Shown here in pieces: positions 24,645 through 32,426 of a DNA stretch of 64,000 bases (the stretch's first letter is position 1; each line of letters opens with the position of its first letter). This stretch comes from Bacteroidetes bacterium UBA7674 (lineage in GTDB: Bacteria; Bacteroidota; Bacteroidia; Chitinophagales; Chitinophagaceae). The stretch spans positions 682,001-746,000 of the forward strand of contig DLHG01000013.1 of NCBI GenBank assembly GCA_002483105.1, read 5' to 3'. Both the position numbers and the translations under genes were made by a program. Under the pieces are notes generated by a model. The model did not search any database. It saw nothing but the letters and a program-made list of their open reading frames with translations, and had not been told where the DNA came from.

Positions 24645-24905
24645 ATGAAGAAGTATATCCTGTTTTCGTTTCTCGTAATTGCTTCTATGATTTCCTGCAA
24701 AAAGAAGGACTGTCATAAATGCTCTATTGAAGAAAGAGGTGGCGCCGCAACAGTACTTCCCGGAGCTAAGTCGGTAACTGATACAACAATTTGTGGCAAG
24801 ACGGCGGAAGAAGTGGCGAAATATGAACAGGAAATGACCGGAGATTTTCCTTACGAGGAAAAAGGCCAGACATATACATTGAGCCGGAACGTGAATTGTG
24901 ATTAA
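24645..24905 (+). CDS. small Cys-rich lipoprotein (4-Cys family, copy 2)
   Basis: An 86-residue paralogue of the gene 5 bp upstream. Lipobox MISC, then KKKDCHKC, TTICGKTAEEV and a terminal NVNCD. The spacing of the Cys and the acidic KYEQEM segment match copy 1 (LLEQER). The pair is likely co-transcribed and ends at a strong bidirectional terminator. Function unknown. Confidence 0.78.
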   Translation: MKKYILFSFLVIASMISCKKKDCHKCSIEERGGAATVLPGAKSVTDTTICGKTAEEVAKYEQEMTGDFPYEEKGQTYTLSRNVNCD

Positions 24906-24911
24906 ACATAT

Positions 24912-24954
24912 AAATAAGAAACGCTCCCGGCTTAGCCGGGAGCGTTTCTTATTT
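24912..24954. terminator. bidirectional terminator (very long stem)
   Basis: A perfect inverted repeat of at least 16 bp, AAGAAACGCTCCCGGC (24916-24931) / GCCGGGAGCGTTTCTT (24935-24950), with loop TTA and A/T flanks. It serves the lipoprotein pair (+) and the convergent DinB gene (-). Confidence 0.92.
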
Positions 24955-25008
24955 TATGCAGAGGTATTAATAAAGAGTCGCAAAGCTTGGCTCAATTACT
25001 TGCCGAAA

Positions 25009-25512
25009 CTACCTGTCCCAGAATGGTGGTGGCTCTATACCAAGTGCACGCAGATACACATAACCTTGTCCGCGGTGGTGGTTCTCATTGTCAACAAAGT
25101 AATGGTATGCTTCAAGAACGGTCTGCTCGAACTGCCCGAATACTACCGTTGTTTCATGGAAGCGTTCTGCTGTTATTTGTGGCCAGTAGGTGTTGAGGTC
25201 TTCTGTTACCTTGTCCCATGCCTGTAGTAATTCCGTCTTGGTCTTTGGCACACGCTCACCCGAGATATGTTTCAGTTCGTTCATCGGTACCCATTTGTTG
25301 GTAGCCATGCCTACTATGCCATCTTCTGCTATATCCAGCAGCTCGAGAGCCAGGTGGGCGAAGTTGCGCATGCCCCCGATGGAGAAAGAAAATAGTTGGT
25401 CTTCAGGGAAGGCTTCTATTACCCTGCGGGTAAGACCCCTATGTCCTTGCCAGTGTTTCAGCAGCGCTTCTGCCGGTATCGTTACTTGTGTCGCTTTCAT
25501 TGTAGCTTCCAT
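25009..25512 (-). CDS. DinB family protein
   Basis: A 167-residue four-helix-bundle DinB/YfiT-type protein. The metal-binding His positions are suggested by the N-terminal LLKHWQGHRGL, the FAHLALELLDIAE segment and the ENHHRGQGYVYLRALG motif near the C terminus. Members include bacillithiol-dependent S-transferases. Since bshA is present at 62.9 kb the organism probably makes bacillithiol, so such a role is possible but not shown. It is monocistronic. Confidence 0.88.
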   Translation of the reverse strand: MEATMKATQVTIPAEALLKHWQGHRGLTRRVIEAFPEDQLFSFSIGGMRNFAHLALELLDIAEDGIVGMATNKWVPMNELKHISGERVPKTKTELLQAWDKVTEDLNTYWPQITAERFHETTVVFGQFEQTVLEAYHYFVDNENHHRGQGYVYLRALGIEPPPFWDR

Positions 25513-26067
25513 TTTTAGATCGTTTTATGATACAAAGATGAGGGTGGTCACTGACAACCCTATGGCAGCGTAGAAATTGGGGAGGAAAATATTTTTCCCT
25601 ATCAGCATCTTATCCACAAAATCACGCTATGATCGTCGCTCTTCGTATCTTTACATGTCCGTCGTACCTTTAGAAAAGGAGGGCATCAGCTCTTTAACAC
25701 CCGCCGATCGCCACATTCGAAAAGCAAAACTCCACAAACATCCATTTTCTTTAAAAAATGGATGTTAAATTAACCCTAAATGGAGTTTTCATAACCTTCG
25801 CTGTACTTTTCTGCACTCTCAATGGAAGTTTGTGTAAGCTATATGGTAGTTTGAAACACAAAAATTCTCGCAAACACCTACCAATACTGGCTTCTCATAA
25901 AATTATCGCTGAAAAAATGGAGTTTTGAAATAATACTCCTGCTTATCGCTCTAAGCTTAGCATATTTCAGCTTCGCCGCTACTTCTCAAGGGATTTCTCA
26001 CTTCACTTCGTCCACTTTGTGGGACTGCGTTACGTTCGAAATGACGGGGCTATTTGGCTGTGATGAA
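25513..26067. other. 555-bp intergenic region with inverted repeats, no convincing gene
   Basis: It holds a 12-bp inverted repeat AACATCCATTTT/AAAATGGATGTT (25737-25748, 25755-25766), framed by a second pair AAAACTCCA (25726-25734) / TGGAGTTTT (25781-25789). Further TGGAAGTTT, TGGTAGTTT and TGGAGTTTT words follow at about 25824, 25845 and 25919. At about 25985-26050 there is a degraded GGGATTTCTCACTTC...GTTCGAAATGACGGGG element of the type often scattered in Bacteroidota genomes. Short open frames here lack protein-like composition. Confidence 0.5.
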
Positions 26068-26069
26068 AC

Positions 26070-26095
26070 AAAAAAAGACCGGCAAGTCGCCGGCC
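26070..26095 (-). terminator. terminator of the ELWxxDGT-repeat gene
   Basis: The minus-strand stem GGCCGGC / GCCGGTC (26095-26089, 26083-26077, one G-T pair) is followed by a T-run (complement of A6 at 26071-26076). Confidence 0.8.
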
Positions 26096-26119
26096 TTGAT
26101 CTATGTTTGAGATGGTTAA

Positions 26120-27592
26120 CTATTGTTTCTGCAATTTACCTGAGGCCATTGTCTTGACGCTGTTGTCTTTTACGCTGTAGAAGTACATGCCTGCTGATTG
26201 TTCTGCTACTGGTAGCACTACATCCGTATTTCCTGATGGATAGTTGGTAGCTGCGTTTTCCCAAATGAGTTTTCCCAATGCATCTGTTATGGAAATGCTT
26301 AACTCACTTGATGCTTTCAGAGAAAGCGATAGTGTAGCGTTGCCTGAGGTCGGGTTTGGCCTTAGGCTTATTGACCCATTCAGGCTTGCACTTGTAATGC
26401 TCAGTGGGTCCGTAAAGGAGAACAGTTCCCATCCGGTTGCTGTGGTATTTGCAGAGAAATAAAGTTTGTTATTAAACACACAGAAGTTTCTGGGGTAGCC
26501 ATGGCCTGCTCCCGGTTCTATGTCGGCTGTCAGAATAGTGCTTGTGCCATCGTGTTCCCAAAGTTCATAACCTGTTACACCATCCTGTGCCGATAGGTAG
26601 AGTTTGTTGTTATATACCAAACCGTCATAGGGTTGTATTGCTGAAACAAACGAAGATGTGTTCGTTGTCAGATCATACTTGTAGAGTTGGTATGTGGGCG
26701 GATTGCCTACTATAGCGGTAGATGTTCCGCCAAAGTATAGAGCTCCATTGTAAATCGCTATCAGGTATGATTGCACTCCGCTCCCTGCTCCCGTGGTAAT
26801 GTCGGTGTGACGGGTTGCGGTAGTTCCATCAAAAGAATATAATTCGCTTCCGTAGGTACTTTCGTAAGCAGCAAAGTAAAGCTTGTTATTGTGCCGCATG
26901 ATGTTGCTGATTAGTGAGGGTCCCTGACCGGGATTGATCTCGGCCGCGAGTGATACCATGCCAGTAGCCGGGTCATAGACGAATAGTTCTATCCCTGTAG
27001 CGGTTGTTGTTGCGGCAAAGTAAATTTTGTCATCCAGTTCTGTGAAACCATATGGATCTGAATTACCGGCGGGATTAACATCTACAATAACCGGGGCGTT
27101 TACACCGTCGTATATACATAGTTCCCTTCCCTGTGAACTGTTGGCACTAAAATACAATTTAGTGCCGATACTCGTGAACCCACGCGGCAGTGAGCCCATT
27201 TGCCCTGGATATATATCTGCGGCCAGTGAAGGCGGATTGATGCCGTCATATACAACAAGTTCAGCACCGAGTGAGATGTCGATCGCTGCTCCAAAATAGT
27301 ATTTGTTATTTAATACAGCCATGCCCAGACTACCTCCGCCGTCATAAAAACCTTGGTCGTAACCGGGTAATATATCTAACACAAGTGCAGGAGGATTAAC
27401 CCCATTGTAACTGCGTAGTTCAACTCCATGCGTTGTGTCCCTGGCCGAGAATAGCAGTTTGCCGTTGGCTACTGCCAAGTTTCTTGGTGTTGAGGAAGAC
27501 GTGCCGGCGAAAATGTCACTGACCAGTTGGGGAGTTTGTGCTTGTGCGCTGAGAGCTAGCGCTATTGCGCAGGTAAGTAAAGGGAGTTTCAT
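26120..27592 (-). CDS. secreted ELWxxDGT-repeat protein with T9SS type A tail
   Basis: A 490-residue exported protein (signal peptide ending SAQAQ). Its body consists of seven to eight repeats of about 45-50 residues of the ELWxxDGT type, each with a 'xxLYFSA...G.EL..YDG' core (NGKLLFSARDTTHGVELRSY, TKLYFSANSSQGRELCIYDG, NKLYLSAQDGVTGYELWEHDG), suggesting a beta-propeller. The C-terminal 80 residues are a T9SS sorting domain (SLRPNPTSGNATLSLSL...). It is a likely surface protein; ligand unknown. It is monocistronic with its own terminator. Confidence 0.9.
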   Translation of the reverse strand: MKLPLLTCAIALALSAQAQTPQLVSDIFAGTSSSTPRNLAVANGKLLFSARDTTHGVELRSYNGVNPPALVLDILPGYDQGFYDGGGSLGMAVLNNKYYFGAAIDISLGAELVVYDGINPPSLAADIYPGQMGSLPRGFTSIGTKLYFSANSSQGRELCIYDGVNAPVIVDVNPAGNSDPYGFTELDDKIYFAATTTATGIELFVYDPATGMVSLAAEINPGQGPSLISNIMRHNNKLYFAAYESTYGSELYSFDGTTATRHTDITTGAGSGVQSYLIAIYNGALYFGGTSTAIVGNPPTYQLYKYDLTTNTSSFVSAIQPYDGLVYNNKLYLSAQDGVTGYELWEHDGTSTILTADIEPGAGHGYPRNFCVFNNKLYFSANTTATGWELFSFTDPLSITSASLNGSISLRPNPTSGNATLSLSLKASSELSISITDALGKLIWENAATNYPSGNTDVVLPVAEQSAGMYFYSVKDNSVKTMASGKLQKQ

Positions 27593-27712
27593 AGGTTATT
27601 TATTTGATGTATTAAAGTTACATATAAAATTTTATAGTTGCAAGCTGCTACATGCTATTGTTTTTATGCCCATTTTGTGACTAAAACATTTCAAAATCAC
27701 CCATTTATAGCC

Positions 27713-27720
27713 TACATTTG
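27713..27720 (+). promoter_or_regulatory. -7 box of phaC
   Basis: TACATTTG matches TAnnTTTG and lies 17 nt upstream of the phaC ATG. No convincing -33 element is seen at the expected distance. Confidence 0.6.
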
Positions 27721-27737
27721 CACAAAATTTAGAATTT

Positions 27738-28790
27738 ATGAGTTGGAATCCTGCTGGAATAATGGAAGAAATGGTTTCTACCGGCCAGAAGTTGGCTAAA
27801 GGTTTCGAAACCCTGGAAAATATAGGCCCTGTGGAAGTGGCTGTTACCCCTAAAGACTTAGTATGGCAACGCGATCACGTAAAGATATATCACTATCAGC
27901 GTGAAACACCTGCTACCTGCAAAATACCGGTACTGGTATCGTTCGCTATGCTGAACCGCCACGATGTGCTGGATCTGCAAGGACGCAGCCTGATGGCTAA
28001 GTTATTGAGCGAAGGTCTTGATATCTATATCATGGACTGGGGTTATCCTACCAAGGCTGACCGTTATGAAACAATGGAAGACTACATTGATGGTTATATG
28101 AACGATGCAGTTGACTTCGTGCGTAAAACACATGGTGTTGATAAGATCAACAAGATGGGTATCTGCCAGGGTGGTACATACTCTATGATATATGCTTCTT
28201 TGTATCCTGAAAAGCTGAATACGCTGACTACTTACGTAGCTCCGTACGACTTTGGCACTAACGCCAACATGCTGTACAAATGGACGAAGTACATAGACGT
28301 TGATACTCTGGTTGACAGTGTAGGAACAGTACCTGGCGAAATGATAGACAGCGCTTTCGGTATGCTGAACCCAAGCATGAACGTAACTAAGTACATGGGT
28401 GTAATGGACAGCCTCGACGATAAGGACAAGATGCTGAACTTCCTGCGTATGGAAGCATGGAAGACAGATCTTCCTGCAATACCTGGTGAAATGTACCGCA
28501 AGTACATTAAAGACCTGTTCCGCGACAACCTGTTGATAAAAGGTGAAATGACATTGGGTGGCCGTAAAATAGACCTGAAGAAAATGACTGTTCCTTTCCT
28601 GAACGTATATGCTACTGAAGATAAGATCATCCCTAACGAAAGCACATTGGCTATCATGAAGGTGATCGGTTCTAAGGACGCGAAGGAATATGCATTCCCG
28701 GGTGGACACATTGGCGTATTCGTAGGTGGCAAGTCTCAGAAAGAGCTGGCTCCTGCAGTAGCTAAGTGGGTGAGTGAGAGAAGCAAGTAA
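27738..28790 (+). CDS. phaC: class III polyhydroxyalkanoate synthase, catalytic subunit
   Basis: PhaC polymerises (R)-3-hydroxyacyl-CoA into polyhydroxyalkanoate on granules. The 350-residue length is that of class III enzymes, which need PhaE. The lipase-like box GICQGG places the nucleophile at Cys143. Asp295 (YATEDKIIP) and His324 (FPGGHIGVF) complete the triad with spacing like that of known class III enzymes. Upstream YIMDWGYPT is also typical. It is monocistronic with its own -7 box and terminator, 17 kb from the phaE-like and phaJ-like genes that should supply its partner and monomer. Confidence 0.95.
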   Translation: MSWNPAGIMEEMVSTGQKLAKGFETLENIGPVEVAVTPKDLVWQRDHVKIYHYQRETPATCKIPVLVSFAMLNRHDVLDLQGRSLMAKLLSEGLDIYIMDWGYPTKADRYETMEDYIDGYMNDAVDFVRKTHGVDKINKMGICQGGTYSMIYASLYPEKLNTLTTYVAPYDFGTNANMLYKWTKYIDVDTLVDSVGTVPGEMIDSAFGMLNPSMNVTKYMGVMDSLDDKDKMLNFLRMEAWKTDLPAIPGEMYRKYIKDLFRDNLLIKGEMTLGGRKIDLKKMTVPFLNVYATEDKIIPNESTLAIMKVIGSKDAKEYAFPGGHIGVFVGGKSQKELAPAVAKWVSERSK

Positions 28791-28838
28791 ATCAGTTGAC
28801 AGTAGCAGTTTGCAGTTGTCAATTGTAGGAAATAATAG

Positions 28839-28865
28839 ATAAAGCCTCCCTGTGGGAGGCTTTAT
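28839..28865 (+). terminator. phaC terminator
   Basis: A 12-bp perfect stem, ATAAAGCCTCCC / GGGAGGCTTTAT, with loop TGT, ending in a T-rich stretch. Confidence 0.88.
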
Positions 28866-28880
28866 TGTTTTTAGTATGTT

Positions 28881-29116
28881 TTATGCGGTATCTATCGTTC
28901 GTTGAGTTCCTTTTAGCGTTAGCCTGATGGCGTCTTTGGTGGTGGTGTAGAACTGTATCAGCTCTTTCTGTCCAGCTCTTTGAGAACGGGTAGAATCTCG
29001 TCCTTCGGTGCTTCCAGTTCTTCGGTAAGACCGTTAATGTTGATGGGAGGTGTGGCGCTCATATAGTGCCTGCTGATCTCTTGTATCTTTTGTAAGATCT
29101 GGCGGGAAGTAATCAT
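28881..29116 (-). pseudogene. small winged-helix-like gene broken by a frameshift
   Basis: From the ATG at 29116 the frame reads MITSRQILQKIQEISRHYM, then GLTEELEAPKDEILPVLKEL, and stops at 28958 after 52 codons. A second frame directly continues the protein logic, KELIQFYTTTKDAIRLTLKG, and stops at 28881. One extra base near 28965-28975 would give a single product of about 78 residues with a helix-turn-helix plus wing pattern (a transcription-factor-like domain). So it is a pseudogene, a programmed or slippage site, or a sequencing indel. No other function can be assigned. It is just downstream of phaC and convergent with it. Confidence 0.6.
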
Positions 29117-29132
29117 GTCGCTTTATTTTTGT

Positions 29133-29165
29133 AAAAAATAGAAGAGGCGCATAAAGCACCTCTTC
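29133..29165 (-). terminator. terminator-like hairpin
   Basis: GAAGAGGCGC (29141-29150) pairs with GCACCTCTTC (29156-29165) with one mismatch or wobble. On the minus strand a T-run (complement of A6 at 29133-29138) follows. It could end the transcript of the gene at 29373-29738. Confidence 0.55.
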
Positions 29166-29372
29166 CTTCATTAATCACACACAACTGAAAACAAATTCTT
29201 CCATAGTGATACAGAATTGAACGGATCTGTTCTGAGTCTTTTATGATGAAGCGGCTTACGGGCCACTGTTTTGTGCTAAATATAATCTCCGGCAAATAGC
29301 TTCAACAGCTAATAGACTTTCGTCGCCTGGCTACTAAAGATATTTTAGTGCCGGAGATCAATACTTATTTTT

Positions 29373-29738
29373 TTAAGGTTTGCCTTTGTTGGGCTTGTCT
29401 TCACGTCTTAGTTCCTCGCGACCTTTGCTTCCGCTACGGCCGGCTGCTGATCCTTCTTCCTGGTCTTTACGTGTATTGGTATTAACATTTTCTCGTGCAC
29501 CGGTGGACGCGTCTCTTTCGAGGTTTACATCTTCCTGGCCTTTCGTTCCAGGGGTGCCGGTTGTTTTATTACCAGTCTTTTCTATTTCTTTCCTGTCTCC
29601 TCTGCGTTGCAGATCTTCGTCTTTGCTTCCTAATCCACGGTTCACATTTTGTTTACCAGTGTTTTGTTGTCCACGCTCGTTTTTTTCGTTTGAGCGTCCG
29701 GTGTTTTGGTCTTTACCAAGATTCCTGTTTTCTGACAT
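29373..29738 (-). CDS. hydrophilic, intrinsically disordered small protein
   Basis: A 121-residue protein with almost no hydrophobic or aromatic residues, rich in Gly, Asn, Lys, Glu, Arg, Thr and Gln (MSENRNLGKDQNTGRSNEKN at the start, REELRREDKPNKGKP at the end). There is no signal peptide, so it is cytoplasmic. The composition is like hydrophilins or stress-associated disordered proteins. I infer a possible protective role, but no family motif proves it. It is monocistronic, with a hairpin about 210 bp downstream. Confidence 0.7.
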   Translation of the reverse strand: MSENRNLGKDQNTGRSNEKNERGQQNTGKQNVNRGLGSKDEDLQRRGDRKEIEKTGNKTTGTPGTKGQEDVNLERDASTGARENVNTNTRKDQEEGSAAGRSGSKGREELRREDKPNKGKP

Positions 29739-30063
29739 AGCAATTGTTTTTTACAAAGTGTTCGTTTTCTTAAATGGTTTTCATAGTCATAGGACGTATA
29801 GTCAGTTTTCAAAGTAATGTGGTAGAAACGTTTCTGTACATAAGTATTAAAACAGTGTGCCACGCAGCAAGGTGCCCGGTTGCTAAATGCGCTCATCCAT
29901 TATAAATGCCTATTTATCAGCATTTATAAAGAGCTGTTAAAACAGTTTGTGCCTGAGAGTGGGGAATACTTGGTAAATTACAGCTCCCTGATTGTGTAGA
30001 GATACACCATTGGTACGCCACAATTTGTGGAAACATGTGGGGAATAACAGGTCCAAACGGAAC
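29739..30063. other. 325-bp intergenic region with one perfect inverted repeat
   Basis: Between the divergent genes at 29738 (-) and 30064 (+). A 10-bp perfect inverted repeat TTATAAATGC / GCATTTATAA (29900-29909, 29920-29929) with a 10-nt spacer has no T-run and could be an operator. No gene or TAnnTTTG box of note. Confidence 0.4.
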
Positions 30064-30921
30064 ATGACAGATACACGGTACAACAGGCAGTATGCAGAGC
30101 TGAGCAATGGTTGCAAGCTCTCTTATATAGATGAAGGGAAGGGGGAGCAGGCGATCATATTCATACACGGGTTGTCTAATTACTCACTGGGTTGGGAGAA
30201 AAATATTGATGGGCTGAAGGGACATTTTCGTTGCATAGCCATAGACCTGCCGGGCAATGGTTACTCGGGCAGGGGAGACTACCCTTACAGCATGGCTTTC
30301 TTTGCCGAATGTATCCATGAGCTGATAGGGAAATTGCAACTGGATAAGGTTTGCCTGTGCGGCCACTCTATGGGCGGACAGATAGCTTTGATTACCGCCC
30401 TTAATTATCCCGAGGAGATTCATAAGCTGGTGCTTTGTGCGCCTGCCGGTTTTGAAGAGTTTAGCGCTACGGAGCGGATGATGTACATGGCGAGCATCCA
30501 GATATTCGATGTGTTTTCCAGTGAAGAGAACAGCCTGAGAAAGACCATGCGGAGCAGCTTCTATATGTTCCCTGAGCAGGCGAAAGGAATGGTGGATGAG
30601 CTGGCCAAGCTGATGAAGGAGCATGATATAAAAGACTATCGAAAAATGGTAGAGGCCAGCATCTATGCTATGCTGCATGAGCCTGTCTTTGATAAGCTTC
30701 GTTTTATCACACAACCTACATTAGTCCTCTTTGGCGAAAAAGATACGCTGATACCTAATAAGATATTGCACCCGGTGAGCACACAGCACATTGCCGAAAA
30801 GGGTGTTGCGGAAATGCCGAATGCCACGCTGGAGATGCTCTCTAAGTGCGGGCATTTCCTGCAATGGGAGAAGAGTGGGGATGTGAATTATTATATGGGG
30901 AGGTTTCTTTCTCGCGAATAG
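30064..30921 (+). CDS. alpha/beta hydrolase
   Basis: The open frame starts at 29992, but the ATG at 30064 (MTDTRYNRQYAELSNG) matches the family start; 285 residues. It has the oxyanion segment FIHGLSNYSLGWE, the nucleophile elbow GHSMGG, a late Asp (FGEKDTLIP) and the C-terminal His (KCGHFLQWE). The fold resembles epoxide hydrolases and meta-cleavage hydrolases; substrate unknown. Cytoplasmic. The last codons (CTCGCGAATAG) coincide with the end of the dispersed intergenic repeat motif. Confidence 0.92.
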   Translation: MTDTRYNRQYAELSNGCKLSYIDEGKGEQAIIFIHGLSNYSLGWEKNIDGLKGHFRCIAIDLPGNGYSGRGDYPYSMAFFAECIHELIGKLQLDKVCLCGHSMGGQIALITALNYPEEIHKLVLCAPAGFEEFSATERMMYMASIQIFDVFSSEENSLRKTMRSSFYMFPEQAKGMVDELAKLMKEHDIKDYRKMVEASIYAMLHEPVFDKLRFITQPTLVLFGEKDTLIPNKILHPVSTQHIAEKGVAEMPNATLEMLSKCGHFLQWEKSGDVNYYMGRFLSRE

Positions 30922-30962
30922 TTTAACCGCGGAGACGCTAAGGCGCAAAGTTGGGTGCATTA

Positions 30963-31478
30963 CTATTTTTTCTTTTTATTACGAAGATTTTTCTCTATTT
31001 CTTTTATTTCGTTAATGTCACTAGCGGAGCGAGTACGGCTGCAAATATTGACGCACATTTTTTTGTGTTTTGTAATTTTTTCTGAATCGACCTTACTATA
31101 GTAAGCATAGATAATATAGCTCTCTCCTATGTTAAATTTAAAGCCACATGCTCCGTTAAAACCATGATAGTCAGTGTATATTGAAATAGTATCTGATTTG
31201 ATTTTTCCTTTGTACAAGGCCGTTACTAAAACTCTATATTCATCTTTAAGTTTGTAAATGTCAATTGTTGTATCGTTGTACTGGCGTACATTGAAGTTTA
31301 GAGGGAGGTTAACAGTCTTATTGGTTATTCCGTCTACTACACTATTTGAGAGGACTTTGCCTACGAAAACAACATCCCGAGCATCAATTTCATCTTTAAC
31401 ATTGGCGTTTAATATACAAGTGCAACACAGAGCGTAGTGACCGATGCACGATAACAAAGATGTGAGTAGATACCTCAT
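30963..31478 (-). CDS. secreted NTR/TIMP-like domain protein
   Basis: A 171-residue protein with an N-terminal hydrophobic signal and Cys-rich start (CCTCILNANV). The VVFVGKVLS, YRVLVTALYKGKIKSDTISIYT, ACGFKFNIGESYIIYAYY and CSRTRS segments are the usual marks of bacterial netrin-like (TIMP-like) domains, an OB-fold stabilised by disulphides. The Lys-rich tail (NLRNKKKK) is unusual. The region is visibly more AT-rich than its neighbours. Role unknown; protease inhibition cannot be assumed. Confidence 0.7.
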   Translation of the reverse strand: MRYLLTSLLSCIGHYALCCTCILNANVKDEIDARDVVFVGKVLSNSVVDGITNKTVNLPLNFNVRQYNDTTIDIYKLKDEYRVLVTALYKGKIKSDTISIYTDYHGFNGACGFKFNIGESYIIYAYYSKVDSEKITKHKKMCVNICSRTRSASDINEIKEIEKNLRNKKKK

Positions 31479-31515
31479 TAAGTTAAATATACGAAATGTC
31501 GGTGTTTTGTGCTAA

Positions 31516-31572
31516 GCACGAGTCAACCACCTCCCCCTTCGGGTACTCCTCCTTGAGAAAAGGAGGAGAGCT
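31516..31572 (-). repeat. dispersed two-part intergenic repeat, copy D
   Basis: Read on the minus strand: CTCTCCTCC-loop-GGAGGAG, then ACCCGAAGGGGGAGGTGG and TTGACTCGTG. It shares the order hairpin / short spacer / GGTGGTTGACTCG with copies B and C. Confidence 0.55.
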
Positions 31573-31578
31573 AATGGA

Positions 31579-32343
31579 TTATTTTTTAATCAACGGATAC
31601 TTCATATCCAGTTCTTCTAAGGCTTCCTTTATTGTTTTGGCTACGAGGTAGGCTTTGTACCAATTCTGGTCTGCGGGTATGATGTGCCATGGTGTTTCTT
31701 TGCAGTAGCCGAACACTTCTTCGTAGCACTGCTGGTATTGCTCGCGGTGATTAGCTTCCTTTTTATCGCCTGCATTGTACTTCCACATTTTTGCGGGGTT
31801 CTGCATGCGTTCTTTTAATCGCTCTGCCTGTTCTTCTTCTGAGACGTGGAGATAGAATTTCAGGATGATAGTATTGTTGTTCATACGCAGCAGCCGCTCG
31901 AAGTCGTTGATGGCGCGCATGCGTTTTTTGGCGGTCTTGTCGTCTATCAGCTTGTGCACCCGGGTCACCAGTACGTCTTCGTAGTGCGAACGGTTGAAGA
32001 CGTGTATCATGCCTTTGGGCGGTGTATGCTGGTGGATCCTCCAGAGAAAGTCGTGGGACAGTTCCTCGGCTGTGGGTTGCTTGAAGGAAGTGATGTTTAC
32101 TCCTTGCGGGTTTACCCCACGGAGTACATCTTTTATCAGGCCGTCCTTACCGCTGGCATCCATGCCTTGTAAAATAACAAGCAGTGAGTATTCACCACCT
32201 GCATATAGTAAGTTTTGTAGCTCTTCTAGTTCCTGTACTATCAGGTCTGTTTCCTTTTTGATCCTGGTTTTAGTCAGTTCTTTGGGGGCGCGGGTGGAGA
32301 TGTCTTTGAGGAGTATGTGTTCCATAGTTTGCTTGTATTTCAT
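31579..32343 (-). CDS. PPK2 family polyphosphate kinase
   Basis: A 254-residue PPK2-type enzyme that transfers phosphate between polyphosphate and a nucleotide. It has the Walker A motif GMDASGKDG at about residue 55, FNRSHYEDVLVTRVH (the conserved RSHYED segment and Walker B region), and the lid with KERMQNPAKMWKY. The single domain excludes the fused class II form. Whether it makes NTPs or phosphorylates NMPs cannot be decided. It is flanked on both sides by copies of the dispersed repeat. Confidence 0.93.
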   Translation of the reverse strand: MKYKQTMEHILLKDISTRAPKELTKTRIKKETDLIVQELEELQNLLYAGGEYSLLVILQGMDASGKDGLIKDVLRGVNPQGVNITSFKQPTAEELSHDFLWRIHQHTPPKGMIHVFNRSHYEDVLVTRVHKLIDDKTAKKRMRAINDFERLLRMNNNTIILKFYLHVSEEEQAERLKERMQNPAKMWKYNAGDKKEANHREQYQQCYEEVFGYCKETPWHIIPADQNWYKAYLVAKTIKEALEELDMKYPLIKK

Positions 32344-32347
32344 TCTT

Positions 32348-32415
32348 TTCGCGAGTCAACCACCCCGCCCAGGCTTCGCAAGGGCACCCCTCCTAAAAAC
32401 AGGAGGGGACAAGAG
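32348..32415 (-). repeat. dispersed two-hairpin intergenic repeat, copy C
   Basis: The minus strand reads GTCCCCTCCTGTTTTTAGGA, then GGGGTG, a 15-20-nt variable part and GGGGTGGTTGACTCGCGA. The first half is identical to copy B at 14231-14290 and the last half nearly so; only the middle differs in length. Confidence 0.65.
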
Positions 32416-32426
32416 GCTCGTGAGTG

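Noticed and set aside
24898..25227. 109-codon plus-strand frame across the terminator at 24912-24954
   Set aside because: It reads through a strong bidirectional hairpin and is antisense to the DinB gene.
25577..25768. 63-codon plus-strand frame in the 25.5-26.1 kb gap
   Set aside because: Low protein-like signal, covers the inverted repeats, no start context.
29116..29295. 60-codon minus-strand frame (starting MPEIIFSTKQW) between 29113 and 29295
   Set aside because: It overlaps the terminator-like hairpin, has no protein-like composition and no promoter.
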